Shown here: positions 44,238-53,479 of the stretch, in pieces
How positions within the stretch are numbered: the first letter of the stretch is position 1
How the letters are laid out: every line of letters starts with the position of its first letter
Assembly (NCBI RefSeq): GCF_900142605.1
Contig: NZ_FRBL01000001.1
Span: 620,001 to 684,000, forward strand
Source: Chitinophaga jiangningensis
Lineage (GTDB): Bacteria > Bacteroidota > Bacteroidia > Chitinophagales > Chitinophagaceae
Reading direction: 5' to 3'
DNA: 64,000 nucleotides
Notes under the pieces: model-generated
The model's input: the letters and a program-made list of their open reading frames with translations, nothing else
Databases searched by the model: none
Told to the model about the DNA's origin: nothing
Made by a program: the position numbers and the translations under genes

Positions 44238-45587
44238 ATGAGCAAACCCAGCATTCCCAAAGGTACCCGCGACTTCGGCCCGGTGATCGTAAGAAAGCGA
44301 AACTATATTTTCCAGACGATCCGCCAGGTATTTGAACTGTACGGATTTCAGCCCCTGGAAACACCTGCCATGGAAAACTTATCCACACTGACAGGTAAAT
44401 ACGGCGATGAAGGTGATCAACTGATGTTTAAAGTATTAAACAACGGTAACATCTTCGAAAAAGCCGAAAAAGCCACAAACACAAGGGAACTCGTAGCCGC
44501 TGTCAGCGAAAAAGCCCTGCGTTACGACCTTACCATCCCGTTTGCCCGGTTCGTAGTGATGAACCAGAATGATATTGCGCTGCCCTTCAAACGCTATCAG
44601 ATGCAGCCGGTATGGCGCGCCGATAACCCACAGCGGGGCCGCTACCGCGAGTTTTACCAATGCGATGCGGACGTGGTAGGCAGCAATTCCCTCGTAAACG
44701 AAGTAGAACTCCTGCTCATCTACGATGCAGTATTCACCAGCCTCGGTCTGGCCGGTGTGGAACTGCGCGTCAATAACCGTAAAATCCTTTCCGGCCTGGC
44801 AGAAGTAATCGGGAAACAGGAACTCCTGACAGACATTACCATTTCCATCGATAAACTTGATAAAATTGGTGCAGAAGGGGTACGTAAAGAGCTGAGCGAC
44901 CGCGGATTAAGCGATGCCGATATTAATACAATCGAAAAGTTCCTTACAATAGGTGGTACCAACGAAGAAAAATTAAATCAACTGGCTGAATTGCTGCAAA
45001 GCAGCGCCACTGGCCTTAAAGGAATTGAAGAATTAAAATTTGTCCTCAACTCCGGCCTCACCACCTTTAATAACGAGCCCATCATTGATGTTACCCTCGC
45101 CCGGGGCCTGAACTACTACACGGGTATGATCGTGGAGGTCAAAGCACCAGCCACCGTAAAAATGGGTAGTATAGGTGGCGGCGGCCGATACGACGACCTC
45201 ACCGGCCTCTTCGGCCTCAAAGGTATCTCCGGCGTTGGCATCTCCTTCGGCGTAGACCGTATCTACGACGTGCTGGAAGAACTGAATCTCTTCCCTGAAA
45301 CTGCCCAGCAATCTACCAAGGTAATTTTCCTCAATCTCGGTGAAGCAAATGCGGTAGCCGCCTTTAAACATGTACAGGCGCTGCGCGCCAAAGGCATCGC
45401 TGCTGAGATATATCCGGAATCTGCCAAAATGGATAAACAGATGAAATATGCCAATAAAAGGGGTATTCCTTATGTAGCCATTATCGGCGAATCAGAACTG
45501 CTGGAGAATAATGTGAGTGTGAAAAACCTGACCACAGGTCAGCAGGAGAAGGTGGCAGGAGCAGATGTAGTAAACTACAATTTCTAA
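44238..45587 (+). CDS. hisS: Histidyl-tRNA synthetase
   Basis: This class II aminoacyl-tRNA synthetase charges tRNA-His. Motif 1 lies around the ETPAMENLS region (about residues 41-49), motif 2 in PVWRADNPQRGRYREFYQCD (about residues 122-141), and the histidine-specific motifs in LARGLNYYTG (about residue 290) and GGGRYDDL. The C-terminal anticodon-binding domain follows to residue 449. It ends at a perfect bidirectional terminator (45634-45663). Confidence 0.97.
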   Translation: MSKPSIPKGTRDFGPVIVRKRNYIFQTIRQVFELYGFQPLETPAMENLSTLTGKYGDEGDQLMFKVLNNGNIFEKAEKATNTRELVAAVSEKALRYDLTIPFARFVVMNQNDIALPFKRYQMQPVWRADNPQRGRYREFYQCDADVVGSNSLVNEVELLLIYDAVFTSLGLAGVELRVNNRKILSGLAEVIGKQELLTDITISIDKLDKIGAEGVRKELSDRGLSDADINTIEKFLTIGGTNEEKLNQLAELLQSSATGLKGIEELKFVLNSGLTTFNNEPIIDVTLARGLNYYTGMIVEVKAPATVKMGSIGGGGRYDDLTGLFGLKGISGVGISFGVDRIYDVLEELNLFPETAQQSTKVIFLNLGEANAVAAFKHVQALRAKGIAAEIYPESAKMDKQMKYANKRGIPYVAIIGESELLENNVSVKNLTTGQQEKVAGADVVNYNF

Positions 45588-45633
45588 ATTAACTGGCGGT
45601 TTCGCCGCAACCGACACCAGCGTGTCGTATAAA

Positions 45634-45663
45634 AATAAAGCCGGCCACGTGGCCGGCTTTATT
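45634..45663. terminator. Bidirectional terminator between hisS and dsbD
   Basis: A perfect 30-base palindrome (AATAAAGCCGGCCAC and its complement) has T-runs on both strands. Two smaller hairpins precede it (GGCG-GTTT-CGCC near 45595 and CGACAC-CAGC-GTGTCG at 45612-45627). Confidence 0.88.
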
Positions 45664-45668
45664 TTTTA

Positions 45669-47687
45669 TTATTTATTTCGATTCGCAAATTCCGCTTTTG
45701 CAGCTTCCAGATACTGCACAAATGCATCCACATCTTCCTTCGGATCATAACCATAACCTTTCATTGCCAACGGCTTACCTGTGAGGTCAACCGGGATATA
45801 ATAAGGCTGGGAGTTCCTGTTGAATTTAGACGCTTCCAGGTCCTGGTTCAGCAGGCCTACATTCGTCACTTTCGTACCGTCAAATTTAGACACATACTGC
45901 TCATTCTCAGGCAGCTTGGTTTTCTCATCAGTGTACAGGGAAGCAACTACGAAGTCGTTACGCAGGATCTTCATCACTTTAGGGCTGGAAAGCACTGATT
46001 TTTCAAACTTACGGCAGTTCACACAGGTGTGACCGGTAAAGTCGAGCATCAGCGGCTTTTTAGCTTCTTTGGCAGCAGCCAGCGCTTCCTCATAATCAAA
46101 GAATACGTTTTCCACTCCCGGAATTTCAGAGTGCAGAATGCCTACCAGTTTCTTAGGCTTGATAGTCAGGGCGTCGGATTTTTGGCCGCCACCACCGCCA
46201 CCGCTTTCCAGCGATGCCTGGATATCAATCAGGCTGCGGTTAAGATTGAAGTCCTGAGAACCTTCGTGCGGCAGGAATCCGGAGATACCTTTTAGCGGAG
46301 CACCCCACATACCAGGAATCATATACACCACGAAAGTAAAAGTGATGATCGCAAAGCACAGGCGGGTTACTGACAGGTAAGGCACATCGCTATCGTGACT
46401 CAATTTCAGTTTACCCAGCAGGTAAATACCCAGCAAACCAAAGATGGCAATCCACAGTGCCAGGAAGATCTCTCTGTCCAGCAGGTTCCAGTGGTAGGCC
46501 ATGTCCACGTTCGACAGGAATTTCAGCGCCAGGGCCAGCTCCAGGAAGCCCAGTACTACTTTTACCGCATTCAGCCATCCACCTGATTTACCGATTTTAT
46601 TCAGCAAACTAGGGAACAGGGCAAACAGGGAGAAGGGGATTGCCAGCGCCAGTGAAAATCCGAACATACCAACCAACGGACCGGTGTTACCTCCTTTTGC
46701 TGCCAGTACTAACAGGTTACCCAGGATAGGACCGGTGCAGGAGAAGGAAACGATAGCCAGGGTAAGGGCCATGAAGAAAATACCCATGAAGCTGCCCATG
46801 CCGGCTTTGGAATCTGATACGTTTGCCCATTTGCTAGGCAGGCTGATTTCGAATGCTCCCAGAAAGGAGAATGCGAACAGCAGGAAGATCACAAAGAATA
46901 TAAAGTTTGCTATCCCATTACTTGCCAGCGAGTTCAGGGCGCCCGCACCAAAAATTTTGGTGATCAGGAAACCCAGGAAGGTGTAAATAATGATGATAGA
47001 CAGGGAATAGATAAACGCATTTTTGATGCCCTGTGCCCTGGTTGCACTTCTTTTGGTAAAGAAGCTTACCGTAATAGGAATCATGGAGAATACGCAGGGA
47101 GTGATCAGTGCGATGAAGCCACCACCAAAGCTGGCCAGGAAAATCCACAGCAGTGATTTGTTAGAAGCATCGTCATCCGCTACATCGCCGGCAGCAGCGT
47201 CGCCGGTGGCAGCAACTGCTGTGTTAGCGGCAGCGCCAGGCAGTTCTACTTCAAATGTGGCTTCTTCAGAGAGCACCTCTTCCCCTTTCAGCGCCATGTA
47301 GTTCACGGAACCGGAGAGCTTAGCGGCACCTGCAGCAGCTTTAACATCAGCTACCAGTTCTACTTCATTCTCGAAATATTTTACCTCCACATTGTCGAAC
47401 AGGGGCTCTTTTTTGTTTAAAAGCTGCCCTTTTTCGGTGATGCCGGTAATTGTACCTGCAGTGCTGTCGAGCACTACACGGGTATTAGGCGCATCGTCCC
47501 CCATGGTTGTGGAGTACAGCTGTACCCCCTTTTCGATCACGCCTTTTAAGTGCAAGGTATATTCAGTGTCGTTTTTCTTTTCAGCGGAAAACTCCCACTT
47601 CACTGGTTTCGGGCTCTGATCCTGTGCGTTGGCACTTAATCCAAATATTGCTAAAACAGGTATCAGAAATGAAAGCAAATGCTTCAT
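45669..47687 (-). CDS. dsbD: DsbD-type thiol:disulfide interchange protein
   Basis: DsbD moves electrons from cytoplasmic thioredoxin to the periplasm for disulfide reduction and cytochrome c maturation. The 672-residue protein has a signal peptide, an N-terminal DsbD-alpha-like domain (about residues 25-150), eight membrane helices with the paired cysteines C198 (ITPCVF) and C317 (SFSCTGP), and a thioredoxin-like C-terminal domain with CVNC near residue 555. The alpha domain has no cysteine at all: the normal CxxxxC site is replaced by MALKGEEVLS. A stand-alone alpha-like protein with both cysteines is encoded 108 bases upstream. Electron delivery probably uses that partner. Confidence 0.92.
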   Translation of the reverse strand: MKHLLSFLIPVLAIFGLSANAQDQSPKPVKWEFSAEKKNDTEYTLHLKGVIEKGVQLYSTTMGDDAPNTRVVLDSTAGTITGITEKGQLLNKKEPLFDNVEVKYFENEVELVADVKAAAGAAKLSGSVNYMALKGEEVLSEEATFEVELPGAAANTAVAATGDAAAGDVADDDASNKSLLWIFLASFGGGFIALITPCVFSMIPITVSFFTKRSATRAQGIKNAFIYSLSIIIIYTFLGFLITKIFGAGALNSLASNGIANFIFFVIFLLFAFSFLGAFEISLPSKWANVSDSKAGMGSFMGIFFMALTLAIVSFSCTGPILGNLLVLAAKGGNTGPLVGMFGFSLALAIPFSLFALFPSLLNKIGKSGGWLNAVKVVLGFLELALALKFLSNVDMAYHWNLLDREIFLALWIAIFGLLGIYLLGKLKLSHDSDVPYLSVTRLCFAIITFTFVVYMIPGMWGAPLKGISGFLPHEGSQDFNLNRSLIDIQASLESGGGGGGQKSDALTIKPKKLVGILHSEIPGVENVFFDYEEALAAAKEAKKPLMLDFTGHTCVNCRKFEKSVLSSPKVMKILRNDFVVASLYTDEKTKLPENEQYVSKFDGTKVTNVGLLNQDLEASKFNRNSQPYYIPVDLTGKPLAMKGYGYDPKEDVDAFVQYLEAAKAEFANRNK

Positions 47688-47729
47688 AAAGTCAATAGGC
47701 TTTAAATAATACTTCAGAAACTAAACAAC

Positions 47730-47759
47730 AAACGAGTTCCAGTTAAGTGGAACTCGTTT
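47730..47759 (-). terminator. Hairpin between the DsbD-alpha gene and dsbD
   Basis: AAACGAGTTCC pairs with GGAACTCGTTT around eight bases, leading into GTTGTTTAGTTT on the minus strand. It may partly end the upstream transcript, or attenuate readthrough into dsbD. Confidence 0.65.
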
Positions 47760-47795
47760 GATAAAACTCTTTTATACGTAAGTAGAGGATGCAAC

Positions 47796-48251
47796 TTATT
47801 TACCTCCAACGGTGATTACGAACTCAGTTTCTTTTGGAGGAAGGCACTGATGATCGTCACAAACCATGAACTCAACGGAACCTTTCACTTTGTTGGCAGC
47901 TTTACCTTTAACGGTTACTTTCTGTACAAAGTCAACAGTGTTTTCGTAGTATTTCAGTTCAGAGTTGAAGTTTTTATCGAAGTTTTTGTGCAGTTTACCT
48001 ACTTCCTGGATTTTACCTACCGGTGTTACCAGCGGGTTTTTAGCAATTTTGAAAGTGGTTGGAACAGGACCTTCACCAGCTTCCTGTGCGTACAGGTGCC
48101 AGCCGGCATCGATGGTAGCTGTCATGTGCAGTTCGTAAGTGGTAGCGTCAATCTTCTTTGAGCTGAATTTCCATTTTACCGGATTCTCTATCTGAGCACT
48201 TGCCAGAAAAGGCAAGGCGAATAAAACCATAGCTGTTAATAACTTCTTCAT
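47796..48251 (-). CDS. Stand-alone DsbD-alpha-domain periplasmic protein
   Basis: The 151-residue protein has a signal peptide ending FLASAQ and one immunoglobulin-like DsbD N-terminal domain. It keeps the redox pair C131 and C136 in CDDHQCLPP, as in E. coli DsbD-alpha (C-x4-C, usually followed by LPP). It resembles the N-terminal domain of the downstream DsbD (NPVKWKFSSKK against KPVKWEFSAEK), which has lost those cysteines. I infer that it is the periplasmic shuttle for that transporter. Confidence 0.88.
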   Translation of the reverse strand: MKKLLTAMVLFALPFLASAQIENPVKWKFSSKKIDATTYELHMTATIDAGWHLYAQEAGEGPVPTTFKIAKNPLVTPVGKIQEVGKLHKNFDKNFNSELKYYENTVDFVQKVTVKGKAANKVKGSVEFMVCDDHQCLPPKETEFVITVGGK

Positions 48252-48532
48252 ACTTAGCTTTTTAATTGGTTGGTGGTTCGATTTATTAATTGTTGTTTAT
48301 CAAGCTTTTATTTGGGATTTAGCGCTTATGGATGGCTTCGTTTACATCATAATATTCAATAATGCTGCCAAACTTTTACTATCTAAATCACTGGTTTCCC
48401 GTGGTCAGGCGATATTAATATCTCCCTGACAAATCTACTAGGAAAGCACAAAATTACTTCGCCGCTCGCAATTTTCCATTGCCGTTCATCCGGAAATAAC
48501 AAAATATTGAGTATCAGGTGCTTAAAAAATGA

Positions 48533-49513
48533 TTATCTGCTGAAATATTGCATAACTATCACATATGCGAAGGCCATGAGATGCACGATGTTAGCAAAGG
48601 CATCGCTGGGGATGCACCAGAAAACGTTGCCGGCAAAGATGGAAACAGGCAATACCGCCAGCACCCAGTAAGCAGGGGAAAAATGAATACCGAAGAATGG
48701 AATCAGCACGGCTACCGCCACGTATACAATGAGGGCTGCCCAGATTTTGCGGCCCTGGATCAGCATTTTCTTCAACGGCCGCTGCAACAACAGCCATCCG
48801 AGGAAAAAGAAGAGCAAACAGGCCACCATGGCGCCCCACACCTTATAATCCGTGATCATTGGCAATGAAAACCCGATGTTGGGTATCATGCGCAGTAAAG
48901 CGATCTGGTTGGTGAGAAACAAATAAGTACCCATCAGGTAAAGTGGGCAAATCAACCCCAGCAAGGCGATGATCCACTCTGCCAGCCGGAACGCACGCAT
49001 GATCAGCATGCTCACCAGCAATAACAGGCAAAAAATAACCGAAGGGAAATACAGCAATCCGCAGATGCCGATGGCAAATCCAATATTAAAAACCACATCC
49101 CTGGCGGATGTACGTGTATACAACGACGTTATACTGGACACTACCCACAGCATAATCAGGTTTACCAGCAGGCCCGGGGAGAATACATTCCAGCTTTGCA
49201 GCATGGAGGTAAACAGGAGATAAGCCATCGCCGGCAGGTAGGTAGGCTTGGCAAACAACCGGTGATGGTTTACGATTTTTGTAAACAGCAGCGACTGCAC
49301 CAAAATCAGCAAAATAGCCAGCGACGTGAAGAACAACGGGCTATCCCCTGCAAAGCTATGCAGCCATTTTACGATCAGTTTATATAGCAATCCTTCTGAA
49401 CCGTCGGCCAGGTAGGTGGACGGATGCAGCAGATAGAAAAACTTTACAACGAGTGTGTATATCAACAACAGCAATACCGTAAGCGGATTGCCGGAACGGA
49501 AAAATTTTATCAC
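48533..49513 (-). CDS. Polytopic membrane protein, DUF6427-like
   Basis: The 326-residue protein has about nine hydrophobic segments and begins near the membrane (KFFRSGNPLTVLLLLIY). By general pattern it resembles the Bacteroidota DUF6427 family, whose role is unknown. The start is GTG at 49513. The preceding gene ends 15 bases upstream on the same strand, so the two are probably co-transcribed. No catalytic motif is visible. Confidence 0.7.
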   Translation of the reverse strand: MIKFFRSGNPLTVLLLLIYTLVVKFFYLLHPSTYLADGSEGLLYKLIVKWLHSFAGDSPLFFTSLAILLILVQSLLFTKIVNHHRLFAKPTYLPAMAYLLFTSMLQSWNVFSPGLLVNLIMLWVVSSITSLYTRTSARDVVFNIGFAIGICGLLYFPSVIFCLLLLVSMLIMRAFRLAEWIIALLGLICPLYLMGTYLFLTNQIALLRMIPNIGFSLPMITDYKVWGAMVACLLFFFLGWLLLQRPLKKMLIQGRKIWAALIVYVAVAVLIPFFGIHFSPAYWVLAVLPVSIFAGNVFWCIPSDAFANIVHLMAFAYVIVMQYFSR

Positions 49514-49528
49514 AGTGCAAAGGTGTGA

Positions 49529-51052
49529 TTAAAAGTCAATTTTAGCAAAGCAAATATAGTTCCTGTAGATGCACGGTATCAGTACAGATCTGGAACTGAT
49601 TTGTTTACCGTAGCGTGGCATCCAGGTGTAGCCTTTGTCCAGGTTACGCAGTGTAGGCATCCTGTTGATCTTACCGCTGGGCTCCAGACTGTTGTCAGTC
49701 AGGATATAGCTTCTGCGGTCAAGATCGTTGTACAGGAAACGCAGCTCACTGCCGATGTTTACCATCATGTAAGAAAGATACAGATCGGCATTATCGTCAA
49801 ACTGGCTCTTGTTCACGAAGTTGTTCCATTGCATGTTTCCTTCTTCGTCAAAAGAGAGGACAATAACCTTATCGTAATGGTAACGTAAACCCTGGGAATT
49901 GTTCCAGTATCCGGGATTATAGTACCAGGGGGAATAAGGAGAATAATAATAGGGAGAATAAAAACCACTGTATGGATTACCGTACATGTAGTTCCAGCGA
50001 TTCCACGGCTGATAGCGGCTGGAAGTAGAGAACGCCTCAGCGGTCAACAGGAAACCTCCGTTGGCAGTATTAATCACCCGACGGATGAAATAATCATTGA
50101 AAGCTGCATTGGTACTGGATTCAGTTCGGGCGGCGGCCTTTAGCTCCGGGCTAAACAGTGTTGACTTCTCATAAATCGTTTTCTGATTTTTAAAATCATA
50201 TTTATAGAGATATAGGCCTTCCACATTACCACGCTTCTGCTTATAATAGAACGCAGTAATCAGGGCAGTACCCTTCTGGTTATCCAGTTTCATCTTCACC
50301 TCATCCAGCATCTGGGATTTGAACTCCAGCGGTGTTACCTCAAAACTGTCTGTCAGCGGGTGTTTTACGATCATATTACCGCTGATCACATAGTCCTTAC
50401 TGCTGGTTCTTTCCAGTTTATTGAAGATAAAATCGCCGTCGTTGGTAAGATTAAAGTTATTGAGGAAATACTTTTTGGACTGCATCGGCAGGCTCACTTT
50501 GCTGTTGTTTACCAGCTGCATGGCGCTGTCGTACAGGAAAGTATAGAAGAGATTGTTGTTTTCGTTGTCCTGGTTGATCTTGTAAATCATGATCCTGTTC
50601 TTGTCCTCGGACACTTCCAGGGAGTAGACTTTATTCTCTCTTGAATAATAACCGATTCGAGTAGAATCAATCAGAAGCGGCTCCGTGGCAAATTTAGCAT
50701 CAGGACTCATAGTGGCACAATAGCTGAAAACGGCATCCTTATACTGAAACTGATAGATCATGAGCACTTTATTGGGATAGGCCACAAAGTCCATACTGAT
50801 CACCTTTTTAGGGAGGAAGTCGAGCGGCACCCTTTCCTTCAGCTCCATGCCGTTGTCATACACCGAAACTGCATAGTCGCCGCGGTCGGATTTATACACC
50901 AGTATATTCCCGGCCACGCGGCCAATGATTTCGAACTCCGTATTTTTATAATCATCCTTTTCGGGCTGTGAATAGGATATTTTCTGGGCCATCACCGTGG
51001 TGCCGGCCAGCAGCATCAAAAGCAACAATTGGATGCGGTATAGTGTATGCAT
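49529..51052 (-). CDS. Exported protein of unknown function with Tyr/Pro/Asn-rich segment
   Basis: The 507-residue protein has a signal peptide ending TTVMAQ. The body is mainly beta, with repeated short strands that suggest a propeller (for example GDYAVSVYDNGMELKERVPL near residue 58). Near residues 360-385 lies a low-complexity stretch (YSPYYYSPYSPWYYNPGYW) that may be a flexible surface loop. No family is recognised. A -7-like TAAGTTTG lies at 51119-51126 on the minus strand, without a good -33. The DUF6427-like gene follows. Confidence 0.7.
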   Translation of the reverse strand: MHTLYRIQLLLLMLLAGTTVMAQKISYSQPEKDDYKNTEFEIIGRVAGNILVYKSDRGDYAVSVYDNGMELKERVPLDFLPKKVISMDFVAYPNKVLMIYQFQYKDAVFSYCATMSPDAKFATEPLLIDSTRIGYYSRENKVYSLEVSEDKNRIMIYKINQDNENNNLFYTFLYDSAMQLVNNSKVSLPMQSKKYFLNNFNLTNDGDFIFNKLERTSSKDYVISGNMIVKHPLTDSFEVTPLEFKSQMLDEVKMKLDNQKGTALITAFYYKQKRGNVEGLYLYKYDFKNQKTIYEKSTLFSPELKAAARTESSTNAAFNDYFIRRVINTANGGFLLTAEAFSTSSRYQPWNRWNYMYGNPYSGFYSPYYYSPYSPWYYNPGYWNNSQGLRYHYDKVIVLSFDEEGNMQWNNFVNKSQFDDNADLYLSYMMVNIGSELRFLYNDLDRRSYILTDNSLEPSGKINRMPTLRNLDKGYTWMPRYGKQISSRSVLIPCIYRNYICFAKIDF

Positions 51053-51256
51053 GCTTCAGTTGTGTTTCAAAAAGTTGTTGGTTATGTGTGGCAAACGGAT
51101 TGCTGCTAACCTGATTTTCAAACTTACATTAAAATTCACAATAATGGTAAGCAATTTCCGTGCACAATTCCGTAGGCCTTTTCCCGTTACATAAATACCA
51201 AAAGGCTGGATTTATTGTGTACATTTAATTAATTTTTTTAAAACAGCATATTCTCA

Positions 51257-52174
51257 ATGGAAACCGTTTTAATCACCGGTGGCACCGGACTGGTAGGCAC
51301 CGCATTAACGGACCTTTTACTGGAGAGAGGGTACAAGGTAATTGTGCTCACCCGTACACCAGAGCGCGGTCGTAATAAGCAGATCACCTATGCCAGGTGG
51401 GATGTGAAAACCCAGACGATAGATACGGCGGCGCTGCAGCAGGCCGACTATATTGTGCACCTCACCGGCGCCAATGTGGGGGAGAAACGCTGGACAGACG
51501 CCCGTAAGCAGGAGATTGTTACCAGCCGCACCCAAAGCAGTGAACTGATTGTAAAAGCCCTGCTTTCTACTCCCAATAAAGTAAAAAAAGTAATCAGCGC
51601 CTCCGCAACCGGCTTCTATGGCCAGTATACCGATCATATATTCACAGAATCAGATCCGCCGGCACAGGATTACCTGGGCACTACCACCCAGCTGTGGGAA
51701 CAGGGTATTGCGGAAGTGAAGTCGCTCGGCAAAAAACTCGTTACATTTCGTATAGGCATTGTATTGAGTCGTAATGGCGGTGCCCTGAAGGAATTCTACA
51801 AACCGCTTCGTTTCGGCTTTGCCACGGTAATGGGCAGCGGGGAGCAGTACATCAGCTGGATTCATATCCACGATCTGGTACGCCTGTTTTTCAATGCCAT
51901 TGTAAACGATAAGCTGGAGGGCACGTATAACGCGGTAGCCCCCAACCCTGTTACCAACAAGGAGCTGATACAGGCCATGGCCAGAGCTGCCAAGGGCAGG
52001 AGCTATATGATGGCTTATGTGCCGGCGGCGGTATTGAAGGTAGCCCTGGGAGAAATGAGTGTAGAGGTACTGAAGAGTGTGCGAGCGTCTGCCAATAAAA
52101 TTCAGCAGACAGGTTTCCAGTTTTCCTACCCTACCATTGATAAAGCTATGGAGCAGTTGTTTCCGAAGCACTGA
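51257..52174 (+). CDS. TIGR01777-family NAD(P)-binding epimerase-like protein
   Basis: The 305-residue protein is an extended short-chain dehydrogenase/reductase with the dinucleotide motif GGTGLVGTAL near residue 8, followed by the family signature HLTGANVGEKRW (about residues 69-80). A Ser-x10-Tyr active-site region occurs in SASATGFYG (about residue 114). A DUF1731-like C-terminal segment completes the TIGR01777 (YfcH/SDR39U1) architecture. Its substrate is unknown. Its 3' end overlaps that of the convergent pabB by 29 bases. Confidence 0.9.
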   Translation: METVLITGGTGLVGTALTDLLLERGYKVIVLTRTPERGRNKQITYARWDVKTQTIDTAALQQADYIVHLTGANVGEKRWTDARKQEIVTSRTQSSELIVKALLSTPNKVKKVISASATGFYGQYTDHIFTESDPPAQDYLGTTTQLWEQGIAEVKSLGKKLVTFRIGIVLSRNGGALKEFYKPLRFGFATVMGSGEQYISWIHIHDLVRLFFNAIVNDKLEGTYNAVAPNPVTNKELIQAMARAAKGRSYMMAYVPAAVLKVALGEMSVEVLKSVRASANKIQQTGFQFSYPTIDKAMEQLFPKH

Positions 52175-53408
52175 GTACTTTTCGCAGTGCGGCCGCTTTC
52201 AGCAGGCACTCTTCCCATTCTTTTTCCGGATCACTGTAAAAGGTGATGGCTGATCCTGTTTGAAAAGAGAGGTATTTGGCAGTGCTATTGTAAAGTATGC
52301 TGCGGATAACCACGTTGAAATCAAAATCCCCTTCCGGCGTGATATAGCCTACTGCACCGGAATACAAGCCTCTGCGGCTTTTTTCGTGTGACTCTATCAA
52401 TTCCATCACACTTTTCTTGGGAGCACCGGTCATGGAGCCCATCGGGAAGGCGTGCCTGATCACTTCGGTGAAGGGCTGATCTTCCGGGAGGGTGGCCGCT
52501 ACGGTGGATATCATGTGATGCACCTGTGCAAAGGAGTAGATGCCAAAGAGTTCACTTACGTGTACAGAGCCTCTAACGGCGGCGTGACTGAGATCATTCC
52601 GCACCAGGTCTACCACCATTACATTCTCCGCTCTTTCCTTGGCGTTGTTGAACAAGGCTTTCTTCAGTGCATCGTCGGTGGCCGGGTCAGCATCTTTCCG
52701 GCTGGTTCCTTTTATAGGCTGGGAGATGATATTGCTGCCTTTTTTCTGAATGAAACGTTCCGGGCTGGAACATACCATGTATTTGTCTTCTACCCGGTAA
52801 AAGGCTGCAAAAGGGGCTGGAGATAAGGTGCTGAGTCGCGCATATAACGCTGGTGGGTATACGCTGGCGTTGGTGATAAAGCTTTCGCGGCAAAAGTTCA
52901 CTTCATAGCAATCTCCCCGCAGGATATGTTGCTGGAGCGACTTTACGGCGGCAATATAGCTGTCGTGGTCCAGGTATGCCTGCAATGGCTGCGCGACGGG
53001 TGGTGTGGGATCTTCCACCGTGGCGGGCATGGCGAGGCATTCCAGCAGTATGGCGTGGGCTTCTTCTTTGGAAGCATGGAGCATACCAATGGCTACTTCT
53101 TCTTTTTCGAGCAGCATCACGATGCGTGGCCGGAAGAAGAACAAGTCCGGGAAACCGGTTCCATCTGGGTTTTGCGAGTGCAGGGAGGGTACTACTTCAT
53201 TTTTGAGGTCGTAGGCGAGATGGCCGAATAACCAATCCCGACGGCTGTTATGAAATTGCAGTAGTGCGCTAAAGGCGTTGCCTGCGGGCATCTGCAGTGT
53301 GTCAATTGCATCTGCTCCAAGTATGGCTTCGTATTGATGATAAGACGACGGATAGTAATTGTTGTCTAATAAACAACAAATGTTGAACCGGGCAGCCCAA
53401 TTCAACAT
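52146..53408 (-). CDS. pabB: Aminodeoxychorismate synthase component I
   Basis: PabB converts chorismate (with ammonia from PabA) to aminodeoxychorismate for folate synthesis. The chorismate-binding domain is clear: GDCYEVNFCRE near residue 161, PIKGT with the PabB-specific lysine K233 (TrpE has PIAGT), VDLVRNDLS, and MTGAPKKSVMELIE near residue 340. The ATG at 53408 (MLNWAARFN) is preferred to a TTG at 53471, because homologues begin near there. That start codon lies inside an 18-bp inverted repeat (53370-53418). No pabA or pabC gene is adjacent. The overlap with the convergent gene suggests no terminator between them. Confidence 0.92.
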   Translation of the reverse strand: MLNWAARFNICCLLDNNYYPSSYHQYEAILGADAIDTLQMPAGNAFSALLQFHNSRRDWLFGHLAYDLKNEVVPSLHSQNPDGTGFPDLFFFRPRIVMLLEKEEVAIGMLHASKEEAHAILLECLAMPATVEDPTPPVAQPLQAYLDHDSYIAAVKSLQQHILRGDCYEVNFCRESFITNASVYPPALYARLSTLSPAPFAAFYRVEDKYMVCSSPERFIQKKGSNIISQPIKGTSRKDADPATDDALKKALFNNAKERAENVMVVDLVRNDLSHAAVRGSVHVSELFGIYSFAQVHHMISTVAATLPEDQPFTEVIRHAFPMGSMTGAPKKSVMELIESHEKSRRGLYSGAVGYITPEGDFDFNVVIRSILYNSTAKYLSFQTGSAITFYSDPEKEWEECLLKAAALRKVLSASETTAP

Positions 53409-53418
53409 TTGTTGTTTA
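53370..53418 (-). promoter_or_regulatory. Inverted repeat containing the pabB start codon
   Basis: TAAACAACAAATGTTGAA and its complement (18 bp each, perfect) flank 13 GC-rich bases. The 5' arm on the mRNA contains the pabB ATG (53406-53408), and the 3' arm lies in codons 11-16 (through FNICCL). Folding would hide the start codon. Confidence 0.7.
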
Positions 53419-53479
53419 AATATTTTATGATCATCAACCGGGAAAAAATGGAAATTCCTGATAATAACCAATTTAGTGC

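Noticed and set aside
48449..48456. TAATTTTG on the minus strand as promoter for the DsbD-alpha gene
   Set aside because: It lies about 200 bases from the start codon with no -33 element at the right distance.
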